Positions 34,976-48,430 of a stretch of DNA of 64,000 nucleotides are shown here, piece after piece. Source of the stretch: Symbiotaphrina buchneri (lineage: Eukaryota; Ascomycota; Symbiotaphrinales; Symbiotaphrinaceae). The first letter of the stretch is position 1; each line of letters opens with the position of its first letter. The DNA is taken from positions 186,001 to 250,000 of the forward strand of contig BCIG01000016.1 in the NCBI GenBank assembly GCA_001599915.1, written 5' to 3'. The notes beneath the pieces were generated by a model, which worked only from the letters and a program-made list of their open reading frames with translations, was not told the origin of the DNA and ran no database searches. Both the position numbers and the translations under genes were made by a program.

Positions 34976-35536
34976 ATGTCTCAACCCTCGATTACGAACT
35001 TCATTGTCAAGCGTCCATGGCTTCGGCGGTGGATGGTCCCACTTGCCAATTGGTACACCGACCTCGCTGGGTACAGGAAACTGGGTTTAAAGTCTGTGAT
35101 GCCTCGCATTCTGCAACTGCGGAAGCCTCTTGCGGCGGGACGCTGACATGGTTGACGTTCGCTGTAGGGCCGACGACTTGATTCCAGAAGAAAATGAAGT
35201 TGTGGAGCTTGCGCTCAAGCGGCTGCCCCCTAAAGAGGCCTACGATCGTGTCTTCCGCCTGCGTCGGGCATTCCAGGTCTGTGAAGACGTCTGACCTTCC
35301 ATGTTTTCACTGACGGATGTGTCGACAGTGTTCTCTTTCACATACTCTCCTGCCGAAAGAGCAGCATACCAAGCCTGAAGAGGTGCGTCTTTCCCGGTCG
35401 GAGCTACATACCAGCATGCTAATCTTGCATCTACCAGGACGTCGAATATCTGTCGCCGATTATCAGAGAGATTGAAGCTGAAAACAAAGAGCGTGACGAT
35501 CTGGAAGCCATGGTCGTGAAGCGCAAGTCAACCTAG
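34976..35536 (+). CDS. qcr7: Cytochrome bc1 complex subunit 7 (Qcr7)
   Basis: Small matrix-side subunit of respiratory complex III. Four exons: 34976-35091, 35168-35276, 35329-35382 and 35438-35536; introns 76, 52 and 55 bp; 125 residues. The protein reads MSQPSITNFIVKRPWLRRW, LANWYTDLAGYRKLGLKADDLIPEENEVVELALKRLPPKEAYDRVFRLRRAFQ, CSLSHTLLPKEQ and DVEYLSPIIREIEAENKERDDL, a full-length match to the family pattern (GLK.DDLI.EE, RLP...AY.R..R..RA.Q, LLP). No cleaved presequence, as usual for this subunit. The first intron was fixed by frame: donor GTCTGT after TTAAA, acceptor CTGTAG. Divergent from the NAD carrier, convergent with the DNA glycosylase. Confidence 0.95.
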
Positions 35537-35952
35537 GGTCGCACCCGGTGGCTCTAACGGGCCAGCACTCTGGCGAATAGAAGGAAGGTGGCTTTCAGGC
35601 AACCTTTGTGATGTACAGTAGACCGATGGACTACGAGCTGGACCAGTGGTTTGGTGCGGCAGCAGTGCCTTTAGTCACAATAAATACAACTTTGCACAGA
35701 CTGATTCTCTGCGCTTGAACGCATACCAAGTGGATCTGCACCGGCGACCGCGGCATTGCTAATTCATCGAGCAATCAATCCATCTCACAATGTCAGCATG
35801 TCAAGCTCCTTTCAATAGTCCGACTCTGAAAATTCCCGTCTTCATCATACCTGCCCGGACCGACAAAATAAAATAGCCATCTTCTTACGCATTCTTCTAA
35901 AGCACAACAGCGGCTGCTCTTCGAGGATGCACGTGTGTATGATGTGAAATGC
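35537..35952. other. Convergent intergenic region, nothing recognised
   Basis: These 416 bases lie between the 3' ends of qcr7 and the glycosylase gene. An AATAAA-like AATAAATACAA at about 35679 may serve as a poly(A) signal for qcr7. Confidence 0.4.
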
Positions 35953-37268
35953 TCAGGGGACACCCTCCGCCGATTCTGGGCGCTGGACTTCTTGAAAGAC
36001 GCTGACATCCACATCTTCAACTCTCCACATATACCACATAAACAAGCTCCTATAGCAGGGTCAATCCTCGGTCCTGAATCATATACGCGAGTCCGGTATA
36101 CCTGTATGGAGCAAACCTCGCCGAATGGTCCAGCATCTCTTTCTCAGACATGTATTTCCATTTCCCGCCCTTTGTCTTCAACTTACCAATGTCCCTTCCC
36201 ATGTACGCGGCCATTCCCCTTCTGTGCGACAAAGTTAGAACAGTCAGGCTGTAGTCAACGTCATCACACTCACTGAACCCCGAGATCACCCGTTGAAAAG
36301 ACATCCATTCGTTTCAATCCAAAGCATGAAAACATCTCCACGGACCATTTGCCCAAGCCCCGCACCGCGACAAGCTTCTCGAGCACCTCCTCATCGGAGG
36401 CGTTGACGAGCATGTCCGCAGTCAGCTCGCCACAGACGAATTTCTCTGCTAGACCCTTTATGTATTCGGCTTTCCTAGTCGAAAGGCCAGCAGTACGTAG
36501 GGTAGCAAGGTCACAAGCAGCCACCTGCGAGGGCGTTGGGAAAATCCGGCTTGATGGGGTAGGAGCAGCGGCGTTATCCTCGAATAGTGCCAGAAATCTT
36601 CTTTTGATCGCATTAGCAGCAGCGCCTGACACCTGAATGGAGTTAGCATGTCCTTTTCATGGTTCGAAGACACCGACTTGTTGGCCCATTATGCCAGTAG
36701 CCAAGCTCTGGAACGGATCCACCTCTTCTGCCAGGCCCTCTGGAGCGAATATCCTGCAGTGATGTTTGTCAATGAGGGCCTTCAGCCTAGGATCTACTTT
36801 GATCAGATGTGCACACGCATCTGCAAGTAACGTTGACGTGGTGCTCGTAGGCGGACCCACACCTGCAGCAAGCTGAGGCTTGTCGAGCACCACTCCAGCA
36901 TACGAGACATGGCGGGACGTCTCCGGAGAAATGAGGAGTGCATTGGTACGGTGAGGCTCGGCCGGTCGAACCTCCGCAAGCTGACTTGTGGACTTTGCTA
37001 CCTTCGGCGTGCCTGACAGCCCCTTGCCAATCTCCGTTACGTCTTGATGTGAGCGGTCAATGTTACTGCTCCCTAAGGGTGCACCTCGTTTCTTTGGTGT
37101 GGAGGGCGACTCGTCTTTGCGTGAGCGTTTTGACACAGGCCTAGATGACGCTTGTGACTTGATGCTCCCTTCCCCAGGCGCGGTGGAGTACCGCCGTTGT
37201 TTCTTTAATGGAGGGACTGCACCGTCAAGTGTATCTGTAGCCAATCTCGCAGATCGTCTCACGGCCAT
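35953..37268 (-). CDS. mag1: DNA-3-methyladenine glycosylase (HhH-GPD, AlkA/Mag1 type)
   Basis: Base-excision repair enzyme removing alkylated purines. Four exons (minus): 36678-37268, 36274-36632, 36102-36221 and 35953-36049; introns 45, 52 and 52 bp; 388 residues. A basic, Ser/Lys-rich N-terminal 100 residues likely holds nuclear signals. The fold shows FQSLATGIMGQQVSGAAANAIKRRF, AGLSTRKAEYIKGLAEKF, the helix-hairpin-helix VRGLGKWSVEMF and the catalytic Asp in DVFSTGDLGVQRGM; the last exons give RFAPYRSLFMWYMWRVEDV. An upstream in-frame ATG at 37289 would add MHIRTFA in front of MAVRRSARL; the family usually begins at the second, but both could be used. Every splice choice restores a known block. 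Confidence 0.93.
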
Positions 37269-40200
37269 GGCGAACGTCCGAATGTGCATTCATACAAGCT
37301 GTGACACATTATTATCATTGCCGGGCAACCAAGAATATTGGGAGGCGTTAAGAAAAGAGCCGGTACTTTAGCGGCGTCGGTCACAGTAAGCTACAGGTAT
37401 CTCACCTACCTACCTTACCCTCCGTACCTTGAGGTGAGGTAGACAAAATAAAGTGGTTCATTAGGGTGCATCCAGACAAGCGATTGGCATTGGTTACCGT
37501 GTGTGCATTCTCTTTGACAGCTGGAGGATGGGAGAACCATTAGATCTCAATGTGTGGCCTTGGGAACGACGACAGGCTCCTGCCGTCCAGCTCGCAAAAG
37601 GTTCTGCGGGGAACGGGCTGCTTATAGCGATGATAGCTATGCGATAGTATTCCTAAGGTACACAGATATCATGATTCGTAGGGCATTCGTAAAATGACCG
37701 ATTGCTTACTACTAATGTAGATGACTCGTACACTTACCTACCTTACCTTGTATACGACCCGGACCATATTTATATTGGTTCGTAAGGTACCTTAGGTAAT
37801 GTGTAAGGTCGGTTGGAGTAAGAGCACCGGTTGCAAAGTGCCGGCAAGACGGTGCCTCGAACTTCGGATCGGAGCGCACGGACAGATTGGTAGATGCACG
37901 GATCAAAGAGCGAATCTAATAATAGACCAAAAAGCAGCAGATACTGTACCCGACTACTACCCGTAGAACCCATCAGCAAAGATCTTGTAAGGTACGCTCG
38001 TACGTACTATGAAGTATCTAAGGCAGTCGTGACGCCGCGCTTGGTTTACTTCCGACATTGACTAGCGGCTGCAGTCTGGATGCCATCACGAAATCACCCG
38101 TAAAAAGATACCAACCTTGAGAAGGTAAGGTAAGGTATAAAATGGTATTATTTGTACACTACCTGGCCTACGGGTGCAGCTCCCGTTCCAAGCAAGAGCA
38201 CGCTTTTTTCCTCCATATACTCTCTCTTCTCATGGGCATTTGCTGTTCCCTATAAACCCCCCTATAGCCTAGGTGGACGTTGACACATGAACTGACACAG
38301 AAGGTATATAATCCGAGCAGGATGCCACTGGACGTTCTGGCCCCAACCTGAGCCTGCCTTTAGGGGTAGCTTCAAGCAGTTGCGCGGCCGGAGCTCCGGC
38401 AGTCTCTCCTTTCTTCTGCTTCAGCGAGCATCTGGTTGGTCCTGGTTTCCTCGAACGGAGGGTATGGTGGACTTTTTCTGGCCTGAAGGATAACGGACGC
38501 TTTTTGAGCAACTAGGCTTCGGGGTCCAGATACGAAGTACCTTGGGTACGAATGCAAGGTAGTACCTTAAGTAGTCCGGCCGTCGGTACAAGCTTTCTGG
38601 ATCTTTGGAGGACTGCATGAATCACAGGCTACCTGCCCGTCTATGCATGCAGCCATACCGCAGGTCAAATAAGGTAGCTTTAGGTGCGGCAAGAGTTTGC
38701 AGTACGGCATAGTACATACTCTGATGCTTGCGATTTCAGATTCAATTTGGGCTGGCGGATAAACCGTTTGGTAGGAGGACCTTGAGTGTATCCGATGTAC
38801 ATACCTTAGCAGGACCTGGTTAGGGGACCTTAGTGTCGGCCCTTGCAAAAACTAGCTTTTCTCTTCCGGACTGTTTGAAATTGGCATCTGCAAGTGGCAT
38901 GAAGCAGAAAACGGTCGAAATGAAGACATGCAAAACGGTAAATGCAACATACTCTCTCCACTTTGCGATGATCAGTAGTGGGAAATGAAGCAAGTACTAC
39001 CTGACGTGATTGTCAGTTATGAGTACATACAAGTATGTCCTCTTGTGGAGTCTTATTGCCTCATTACAGTAAGGCAGTATACTGAGTGCGGCCAGCCCAT
39101 GTGCATCATAACCTGGAAGGAACCTAACCATGTTTATCAGGTTACGGAGATTAAGCTACCTCACGAGTACAGTACCCACCCAACGTCCACCGTCCATAGC
39201 AAGGTTAGGGTACCTAGGTACCTCACCTACGGATAGATAAGGTAAGGTACCTTACAATCCAAGATATCTGCTTAACAGTGTACAATGTGAAAAGTTCAAA
39301 AGAGCGCAAAAGGTTTGCTGAGGGACCAGACGACCTTGACGGTACTGTACCTCCAGTCAATCAGTACGTTGGTGATCCGAAGGTAAAGAATGATAGTAGT
39401 AAAACAAAAATACTGAACCCCATACACAGAGGTCTGGTCGAGATTAAGCATGTGGCAGTGCTAGTCTTAAATTGGCTTGGTCAGGATGCACATTTCTGGG
39501 TGTGGCAGTGACAGTAAAACAACTCGTTAAGTTGGGATGAGATGAGGCGAGGCGAGACAAGATGCGATGGAAAACTGGAGTAGCTTATGTATCATCATGA
39601 TCCTGGAACAGAAAGTACCTTGGGTCAGGTAAGATACTAGGTAGGTAAAGTTGAGGGTATCTAAGTTCCACCGCCGTATGATAATCATAGACATAATCAT
39701 AATACATCTGTAAATAATAATAATGAATGACCCTTGATGCCGCGGTGGAAGATCCCGGTCGGATAGCAACACACTAAGTACGAATCTTGCAAAGAGGCTG
39801 TATCCTCTTATGCTCATTTCTGTGCACGCAGCAGTGCGCTGGGTAAATTGGTAGCAAGACCCACGAAAGCGAGCCAATTGACGAATGAAAGGCGGGCCTG
39901 CCTCCCGTCCGGGCGCCCCCAAGATTGCAGGAAACACACAACACACGCAGCAAGCATTGTTATTTTGCCAGGAGTCCAAGACGGTCTCCACTTAAGGTAA
40001 GTACCGGAGCACTGTAAGTAAGGTAGGTACTTACAGAGCAGCTACTTCAAGATCATTAATTGTACCTTATGGACTGGACTCTACGGAGCATCGACCTGCT
40101 CACCTTTACCTTAGGTAACGTAAATATTTTACTCTTTTATGCGGCATGGAACTGCGCAGGTGGACGTTGACTTTCATTTTACCTTATATCTCCGAGGTAA

Positions 40201-40962
40201 GGTACCTTAGGGTGTAGAGCACTTCAGTAAGAGAGGTGAGGTACCTCAAGTAGTACCTTACGAGGCAGGGTACGAATACGTTGCAAGTAGTGCTTCGTAG
40301 TGGCAGCACGCACGCACCTTTTAGTCTCCAATCAACCAACCACAACCTTCCACCAAGAGACCACACCTCCACACGCGCACACACACCCCCCGGCCCGGCC
40401 ACCATCCCCTTTTTCCCTTCCTGCCTCTTCCAGAAATCCTCTCTCTTTCCTTCCCTTCCTTCCTGCCATTCCCGTACTCAACCACCCTTTTTTTTTTCTC
40501 GGGCTTTGTGCTTCCTTCATTAGTTCTTCTTCTTCATCATCCCCCTCGCCCCGTCTGCGCCTTCATCAAATCCATTGAGGCAAGACCAATCATCGCTCCG
40601 CTCCTGCCTCCTAGAACATCCCAGGACAGCAGAGTACGTGTCGTTGCGGGAGTTTCATCCTTGGGCCAGCAATCCTTCGCCCTCGTCTTCTTTACACTCG
40701 CTCAATCAAATCTGTTACTACGCTCTTCTCATCGAGCTGTTGACATCCGTTCGCCTCCGGCTTTGCTCGTTATTAATTCACTCATATACAGGTTAGTAGC
40801 CAGACTTCCCTTTGCTCATGCTTTGCAGCCGTGCGACTGGCTTTTCTCGTCGCTTCTGCTTCGAACGCCTGACATCTCGCGTGTCATACTTCGAGTCTGT
40901 CTCCTTGCACCAACATCTGCTAATCTCCATTACCACAGTATCCCGATCACATCAGGCATACC
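37269..40962. repeat. 3.7-kb intergenic region rich in TACCTT/AAGGTA motifs
   Basis: The longest gene-free stretch of the core, between two divergent genes. Motif clusters occur at about 37402-37442, 37734-37810, 37985-38140, 38535-38685, 39183-39250, 39610-39660 and 39990-40270, including GATAAGGTAAGGTACCTTAC near 39236 and GAGGTAAGGTACCTTAGGG near 40194. Three open frames of 70-154 codons in it have no known relatives and partly consist of motif. The final 600 bases are a pyrimidine-rich leader, listed separately. Confidence 0.6.
40320..40560 (+). promoter_or_regulatory. Pyrimidine-rich promoter/leader of the Ecm33 gene
   Basis: A strongly C/T-biased stretch on the coding strand (for example CTCTCTTTCCTTCCCTTCC near 40440 and a run of nine T near 40489). 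Long CT tracts just upstream of the transcription start are known from highly expressed fungal genes. It ends about 400 bases before the ATG at 40963, so a long leader is likely. Confidence 0.6.
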
Positions 40963-42370
40963 ATGTATCCTACGCGAGTTATCCTCCCCGCTCTGGCTCT
41001 GGCCGGAGCTGTTGTCGGTAAGCTTCCTGTGTACCGCAACCAGTTGCAACACGTTTTCTGGAACTTGTTCAACGCGTTCCGTATATTGCAGCTTGACTCT
41101 TTTCGCAAGCACTTGTCCAGCGGTCGAGTTGAAGGCTGATTCTCTCTTTATTTAGCTCAGTCATCCTGTAGCACAACCGGTACATTGACTATCCAGAACT
41201 CTGGAGATGCCACCGCCCTTGCGGCCTGCACAACTTACGCCGGCAGTGTCGCTCTTGCGACTTCCGCCGCCGGTCAGATCAACCTCGATGGAGTTCAGGC
41301 CATTACGGGGGATTTGTCCTCCGAAGGGGCGACTAATCTGACTGGTCTCTCAGCCAATGATCTCGAGATCATTGGTGGGACGTTCACCCTTAACGGATTG
41401 ACTATTCTGTCTACTCTCAGCTTCCCGGCGCTCACGCAAGTTAACAGCATCATGTGGGAAGCTCTGCCAGCCCTGCAACAGCTCTCCTTTGCCTCGGAAG
41501 TTCAAAAAGCTTCGAGCGTCGAGATCACCAATACTCAGCTCAACTCCCTCAATGGCATCAACCTGCAGGTGGTGGACAACTTCAACTTGAATAACAACCC
41601 CTACCTCACCACGGTCGACGTGCAACTCGGCAACGTTACCCAGGCCCTCCAGATTTACGCCAACGGCAAGAACCTTACGGCGTCCTTCCCCAACTTGGAG
41701 TGGGCGTATAACATGACTTTCCGTAACTGCAGTGACGTCTTGCTTCCTTCTTTGGCCTCGATCAACGGCTCCATGGGTTTCTACGAGAACTACTTCAGTT
41801 CATTTTCCGCACCCAACTTGACTTCCGTCGCCGGTGGCTCCCTGGCCTTTGTCGCCAATCCTGACCTTACGAACATCTCTCTCCCTGTCCTCACCACCGT
41901 CGGGGGCGCTTTCCAGATCGCAAACAACTCCGAGTTGAACGATGTGGATGGCTTCCCCGACTTAAAGACAGTTGTTGGTGCGCTGGACTTCAGCGGCAAC
42001 TTTTCAAAGTGAGTCCAACCGCGGTGGCATCACCGGCCTTCTTGGTTTCTCTTCCCCGGAATCTAACCTCTACAGTGTCTCGTTGCCCTCTCTGTCGGAC
42101 GTTCGCGGCGGCTTCAACCTGCAAACATCCTCGGTGTTTGACTGTTCAACCTTCGACAGCGAGAAGAACTCGGGAATCATCAAAGGAACCTATGTCTGCA
42201 ATGGATCCTTGGCCAACCCCGGAACTGCTGGGTCAACCCCCACCAGCACTGCGTCAGGCTCCTCGGCTTCCGCGACGAAGAAGAGCGCTGCTGCTAGCTT
42301 CAACGTCAACACGGTGGCGGTCATGAGCTTCTCCTCCTTTGTTGCCTATGTGTTGCATTGGTTGTTGTAA
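40963..42370 (+). CDS. ecm33: GPI-anchored cell-wall organisation protein Ecm33
   Basis: Cell-surface glycoprotein needed for cell-wall integrity. Exons 40963-41017, 41156-42008 and 42076-42370; introns 138 and 67 bp; 400 residues. An N-terminal signal peptide (MYPTRVILPALALAGAVVGAQ) spans the first junction. The body is the receptor-L-domain/leucine-rich type, with repeated units such as GDLSSEGATNLTGLSANDLEIIG, STLSFPALTQVNSI and TTVGGAFQIANNSELNDVDGFPDLKTVVGALDFSGNF, and several N-glycosylation sequons. A Ser/Thr/Ala linker (TPTSTASGSSASATKKSAAAS) leads to a C-terminal hydrophobic tail typical of GPI attachment. The long first intron right after the signal peptide is common in this family. 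Upstream pyrimidine tract suggests strong expression. Confidence 0.94.
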
Positions 42371-43815
42371 GGGCAGATTTCTGCTGGCGTTCCGAGCTGA
42401 TAGACCTAATCTTGCAACGTCTTTGTCACTTTTCCCTTCGGCATCATACAGGCCTTTTGAGCGCGCACTTTGATTTCAATCTTCATGGCGTGCTTTGCTG
42501 CATCTTGGTGGCTGGGCGACATGGCTTGCGCTTCGCGCACGGTTTTCATGGAATGTAATGGATGCTGGGGCTGGGAAGGGCGCGAAGCTCAGTGGTCGTC
42601 TAGTTTTACGAGGGCGGCCCGACTGGAGGTGGTCATTGTATGAATGTTGGGCATGGACATGCCTTTCATGGATTCTCATCTGCAAAATTGGTTGTCGTTC
42701 CTTTACCCGGTTACATATCGCTTTCTCGCGCCTACTTGTTTTTACGTTGAAGCATTCTGGAGACTCGCATGACTGGTGACATGGAAGTAGCTGTCTGGCC
42801 CGTTGCCTTTTAGGCGGGAGGTATCGTCCCTGACGCGTTGCAAAGTAGAGAGAGGTATTTATCCGATCGTACCTCGGCCATGTGCAAGCGAAGTTGAAGT
42901 ACTCGACGAGTAAGGTACAGTCGCTGTGGTAAGGTAAGGTGCCTTAAGGTAAGGTGGGTAAAGGCTTGCAACCGTTAGGTAAGGTACCTTACCCAAAGTA
43001 TGGTAATCTCAAGGTACCTTGAGGTAAGGTAAGGTACCTCGTCTTCCGCGGCCTGCACATTGCCTGTTCTCGCTGTCGAACGAAGCCAAGCCAAAGCCTA
43101 ACGGAAGCAAAAAGCGTCTTGAAGCTTCCCGCCTAAGGTACAGTACTTCCCTTCCCGTAAGGTACCTTCCCTTATACACCGTACTCCAAAGGCACTGATC
43201 TGTGAGCCAACCAATCCGGCCAGTCAAAACGATCACCACCAATAATTCGCCCTGCACCTAATCCTGTCCTGTACGAACGAAGACCGTGTACGTTCATTCG
43301 TACGCAGCGCTGTATGCGTCCTCGTCCACTTCACCTTACCTTAGCTGAGACTATTCGTGCTTTACTCATTCGTTTCTCCACTATCGACAATCAACCTTCT
43401 TCGCTCAGTTCTCGTCCTTCCTCATACGCAGAGGGGAGCCTCATCAGACACACATCTCTCGCCGCTACGACGATCGCCTACTGCTGCGGCCGCTGCTTAT
43501 AATACCAGCGCTCCGTGGAGGGTCGAAAGGCTGCTTTCCAAATCCGTGTTTGACGAAGACCATTGGATCGCCAGTTCAGTTATTCCTGCCGTGGGCCGTG
43601 GTTAGCCGTATCTGTCCTCATCCTTCTTCCAGCGCCGTCGTACCTATCACCGCCTCAGCAAGCGGCGGAACCCACAAGGCGCACTCTGGGATCTGAAAAG
43701 CCGGATCAAGGTCTCCATCGCGGTCGAACTCCTCGCAACGTCCACAGTAGCCGGTGTTGACTGGGAGCCATCCGTCAAACGCTGTATCCGCCCCGGCGGT
43801 GGCTTCAAACGCACA
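42371..43815. repeat. Intergenic region with TACCTT/AAGGTA motif clusters
   Basis: These 1445 bases lie between two plus-strand cell-wall genes. Dense motif at 42895-43035 (GTAAGGTAAGGTGCCTTAAGG, TTAGGTAAGGTACCTTACCC, CTCAAGGTACCTTGAGGTAAGGTAAGGTACC) and again at 43130-43180 and 43330. No gene is seen in the remainder. Confidence 0.6.
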
Positions 43816-45324
<1,509 letters not shown>

Positions 45325-45956
45325 GAATGTTCACCGAGCTTCTACCAGCTTCCCATCCTCAAGAACGTGGACTCTCCCAAGTCACGCGCTTGTTCCCGCT
45401 TTCATACGACATGCTACATCCAGTAATGCTCAAGGGACGTGGGCCCGTTCTTGATGCCGCCGCCCTGGGAGTTTAACCCCCTACTGCAACCGTTCGCGCT
45501 GTGGGAATCTTGCGGGGCTAAAACTGTCCCTCTCATTTGAGTGATCGTTGTTCATTGCAAGATGCAAAGAAGCCGGCAACCGTCGGGAGGAACATCCTGG
45601 GAGATCGTCGGTTCGGGTCAGCTCCTTCGTTCTTTTTTTTCTCGATGTTGAGGCGCTAGGCGCTGTTTTGTGTATGGTGTAATCAGACGGTGCTATCGTC
45701 CCGCTCTCTGGCACCTCCAGGGGCCCTATCTGCGTTCGGCACCTTCCTTATCTCTCTTTGTATATATCCACGGTTGGTCACAGGAGCTAGCTTGACAGTC
45801 CTCTCTTCATTTACGATGAGGGATTCGGCGTTTGGTTTCGCACGGACTAGGCACATATAGACCCTCACACTGTTTCATCGGGCTCAATCAACTACCAGCA
45901 GTGAAACGAAAGTGTCTTCTGGAGGTCGCTCATCGTACATGGATGCCACCCGGATT
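45325..45956. other. Convergent intergenic region, nothing recognised
   Basis: These 632 bases separate the 3' ends of the anp1 and SPF45 genes. A T-rich run near 45635 and no supported gene. Confidence 0.4.
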
Positions 45957-47837
45957 CTACTCAAAGACGCCCTCCTCAAATTTTCCAGAGTCATAGAAGC
46001 GGGCCGAGATTGAATTTCCGTTGAAGACACGACCTTCAAGGTCATTGACGGCCTGTTATGAACGTCAGCTTCTCCAAGTTATGGGTATGCGGCCTGTGAA
46101 AATTCGCACGCACCCTCAGAGCAGACAATTGACTGGTAAACTTGACAAACACTGGCACTGGGCCATGAGAGTCCTTGTGGATAAAGACTCTTTCTACCCG
46201 GCCGTACTAAAGAATATCCTGTCAGAAGTTGCCCGTAGATCCTTCTAAGACTGCGCTTGCTGACCTTTTCCGCACACTCTTCCCCAATCTCCTGCATCAA
46301 TCCACCACCGCCATCGTTCTCGATCTCTGCCTGGACGTCTAACCCTTCCAGCATCCCAAGAAGAATGATGACCTCACTCATTGCTCCGAATCGCCCTACT
46401 TCTTCTGAAGCATGGCTGGCACCTTTCTTGCCCCCTATAATCCTTCCTCTACCACCAGGCCCAACAAATCCTCCTCCTTCGGAATCCGGCCTCTTTTTCT
46501 GCTTCTCCACCTGCACCCTGAGAGGGTTCACGATCCCTGAACCAGTTGCGCCAAGACCAGAACCCTTCTTCCAACCATATTTAGCCATGAGCCGTTCCGC
46601 AAAACCCTTTTGCCCGGGTCTGAGAGATCGAGGGGCGCCCTCGCCTTCATTATCTGGATTTCCTCCATGATCAACTTCCGCTTCCTCCAAAGCCTCCGCC
46701 TGAGCCTCTTCACCAGACTTTCCAGATGTGCCATATAGCACGGGAGCTTTAGATATCGTGCCAAATGGTTCGGTCATTGTTGATGATATACCATGCTGTC
46801 CCTCCGGTCCATACTGCTCGGAAATAACGGGTTTTGTGCCCGACTGGTGACCGTCTTGGCCTCGAAGTGGCTGCATTTGACTCAGGCGCATGCGTCGCGC
46901 GTAGGCGTCCTCTCCCGTGCGGTCGTCCGGGACAGCTGCAGGAAGCCGTGAGGGGAAGCCTGACTCTGAACCAGAAGTGGCCGGGCTGGCCACCTTGTAA
47001 GGTGTGTCGTATTGTGCAGGCGGCGCAAAGCGACCTGTGATAGGTCAAATTGGTATCTTGGGCTGGCTTTGCGGTGGGCTTACTCACTGCTGGACCCGTG
47101 CTTTACTCCATCATCACTGCCGCTGTCGGAGCCAGCGCTTCGCCTTCGACTGATCCTGTGCGCGTACAATCTGTCCTTCCATTCTTTGACCTCCCTAATC
47201 TTCTCATCGCTGTGTCTGTATTCTTCGTAGCTATTCGGTCTTGAAGGGTCGTAGATATCGTCCCAGTCTTGGCGGTAGACTTGGTTCTCTCTGTTCTTCT
47301 TCCGCTTTTTCCTGCTACCGCGAGGTCGCTGCTCACTTGCAAAGAAGCCGTTGACATCGTCATCGTCGCCGGTTCCGGTCCAATCTGCCAACGTGTTTCT
47401 CACGACAGGACCTAAGGGCGTGGCGGTGCTGGACGATTCTTCGCTTTTGCCAGGGCTCTGCGAGATCTTCTTGGGCAAGGTCGGTTTCGATTTGACCTTC
47501 TGGCCCGGTCCCTGGGGTCTCTTGGTTGGTTGGAACCTCAGGGCAGCTGCTCAGAGGACGAGCGAACGGTGAGCAAATCCGCAAAGGCATAAGCAATAAG
47601 GGTCAACGGTTATCTACCGGCACTGATCTGCTGCTTCTTGGCAGCGGGCTCGTCCCGTGTCGAGCTGTCTTGAGCCCCGCGGGCGAAGACAACGGGCGAG
47701 CGAGAGATGGTGGTCGCATTAAAGGGTGCCGTAGCAGAAGAGCCATCGGACGTGGGCTCGGGCTCTAGCAGATCAGCGTATAAGGAGGCCATCCCAGTTT
47801 TTGGCGGCTGGGTGGGGGACTCTGAGCTCTCCACCAT
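45957..47837 (-). CDS. Splicing factor SPF45/RBM17-like (G-patch and UHM)
   Basis: Spliceosome-associated protein used for 3' splice-site choice. Five exons (minus): 47618-47837, 47088-47546, 46265-47034, 46114-46206 and 45957-46052; introns 71, 53, 58 and 61 bp; 545 residues. N-terminal SLYADLLEPEP is the conserved opening block of the family; a basic region (SRKKRKKNRENQVYRQDWDDIYDPSRPNSYEEYRHS) follows. The G-patch is GFAERLMAKYGWKKGSGLGATGSGIVNPL. The C-terminal domain (YGRVERVFIHKDSHGPVPVFVKF... NGNSISARFYDSGKF) is an RRM-like UHM. Three in-frame ATGs (47846, 47837, 47792) lie before the conserved block; 47837 is chosen for its GCCATGG context. Divergent from pcs60 across a strong motif cluster. 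Confidence 0.92.
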
Positions 47838-48430
47838 GGCAGGCATGGAGCAGACGTAGAATATTGGCAGATTGGGAAATGGAAAGTCTGCTCCTCCCGT
47901 TGACGGCGGTTGAGATTCGCAATTCTTCGTACTCTTTCCGTATATGGGCTCATGGGGTTGCACGAGAGGTACCTAAGGTAAGGTAATAATCCCTAAGGTA
48001 CCTTACCTTTCCTACCTTACCTTGGCCTGGTACGAAGAATAATACAAGAAAAGGAGGTAAAAGTACTCCGTACCTGAAATGGACTAAGGTACCTAAGGTA
48101 CCTTACCTTACCTTTACCTTATCTCCGTTTTTAACCTACCTTACCTTAAGGTACCCCACCTTAGAGACGAGACGTCACCGCCCATACGAAGGTACTTGGT
48201 GATAATAGTGGCAGTCAGTCGTCTCGCTCTCTCTTCCGCTCCGTCTTCCCTTCACATTATATCATTCCCCTTCTCTTCATACGATCAACTCACCTCGTCA
48301 CCTTATCCTGCGCCGTACTGACTCAACGTGACGCCGAGATCGACACCGGCACCGGGCTTACACCACCACCCACAGTCCAAAAGGGTGCCATCCCGAAAAG
48401 GGTCACGACATCGAAAGCAGCAATTCTGCC
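47838..48430. repeat. Divergent intergenic region, densest TACCTT/AAGGTA cluster
   Basis: Between about 47968 and 48195 the motif family fills much of the sequence: GTACCTAAGGTAAGGTAATAATC, AAGGTACCTTACC TTTCCTACCTTACCTTGG, GGTACCTAAGGTACCTTACC and TACCTTACCTTAAGGTACC. It lies midway between the SPF45 and pcs60 starts. Confidence 0.65.

Noticed and set aside
39278-39511. Open frame of 77 codons in the long motif-rich intergenic region
   Set aside because: No family resemblance, no good start context and no splice partners; likely chance.
37269-40280. tRNA or other structured RNA in the 3.7-kb gap
   Set aside because: I looked for the GGTTCGAATCC-type box B and cloverleaf pairing and found none convincing.
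40508-41155. 215-codon open frame upstream of Ecm33
   Set aside because: It covers the pyrimidine-rich leader, the signal-peptide exon in another frame and the first intron; its Ser/Leu/Pro bias follows from CT-rich sequence.
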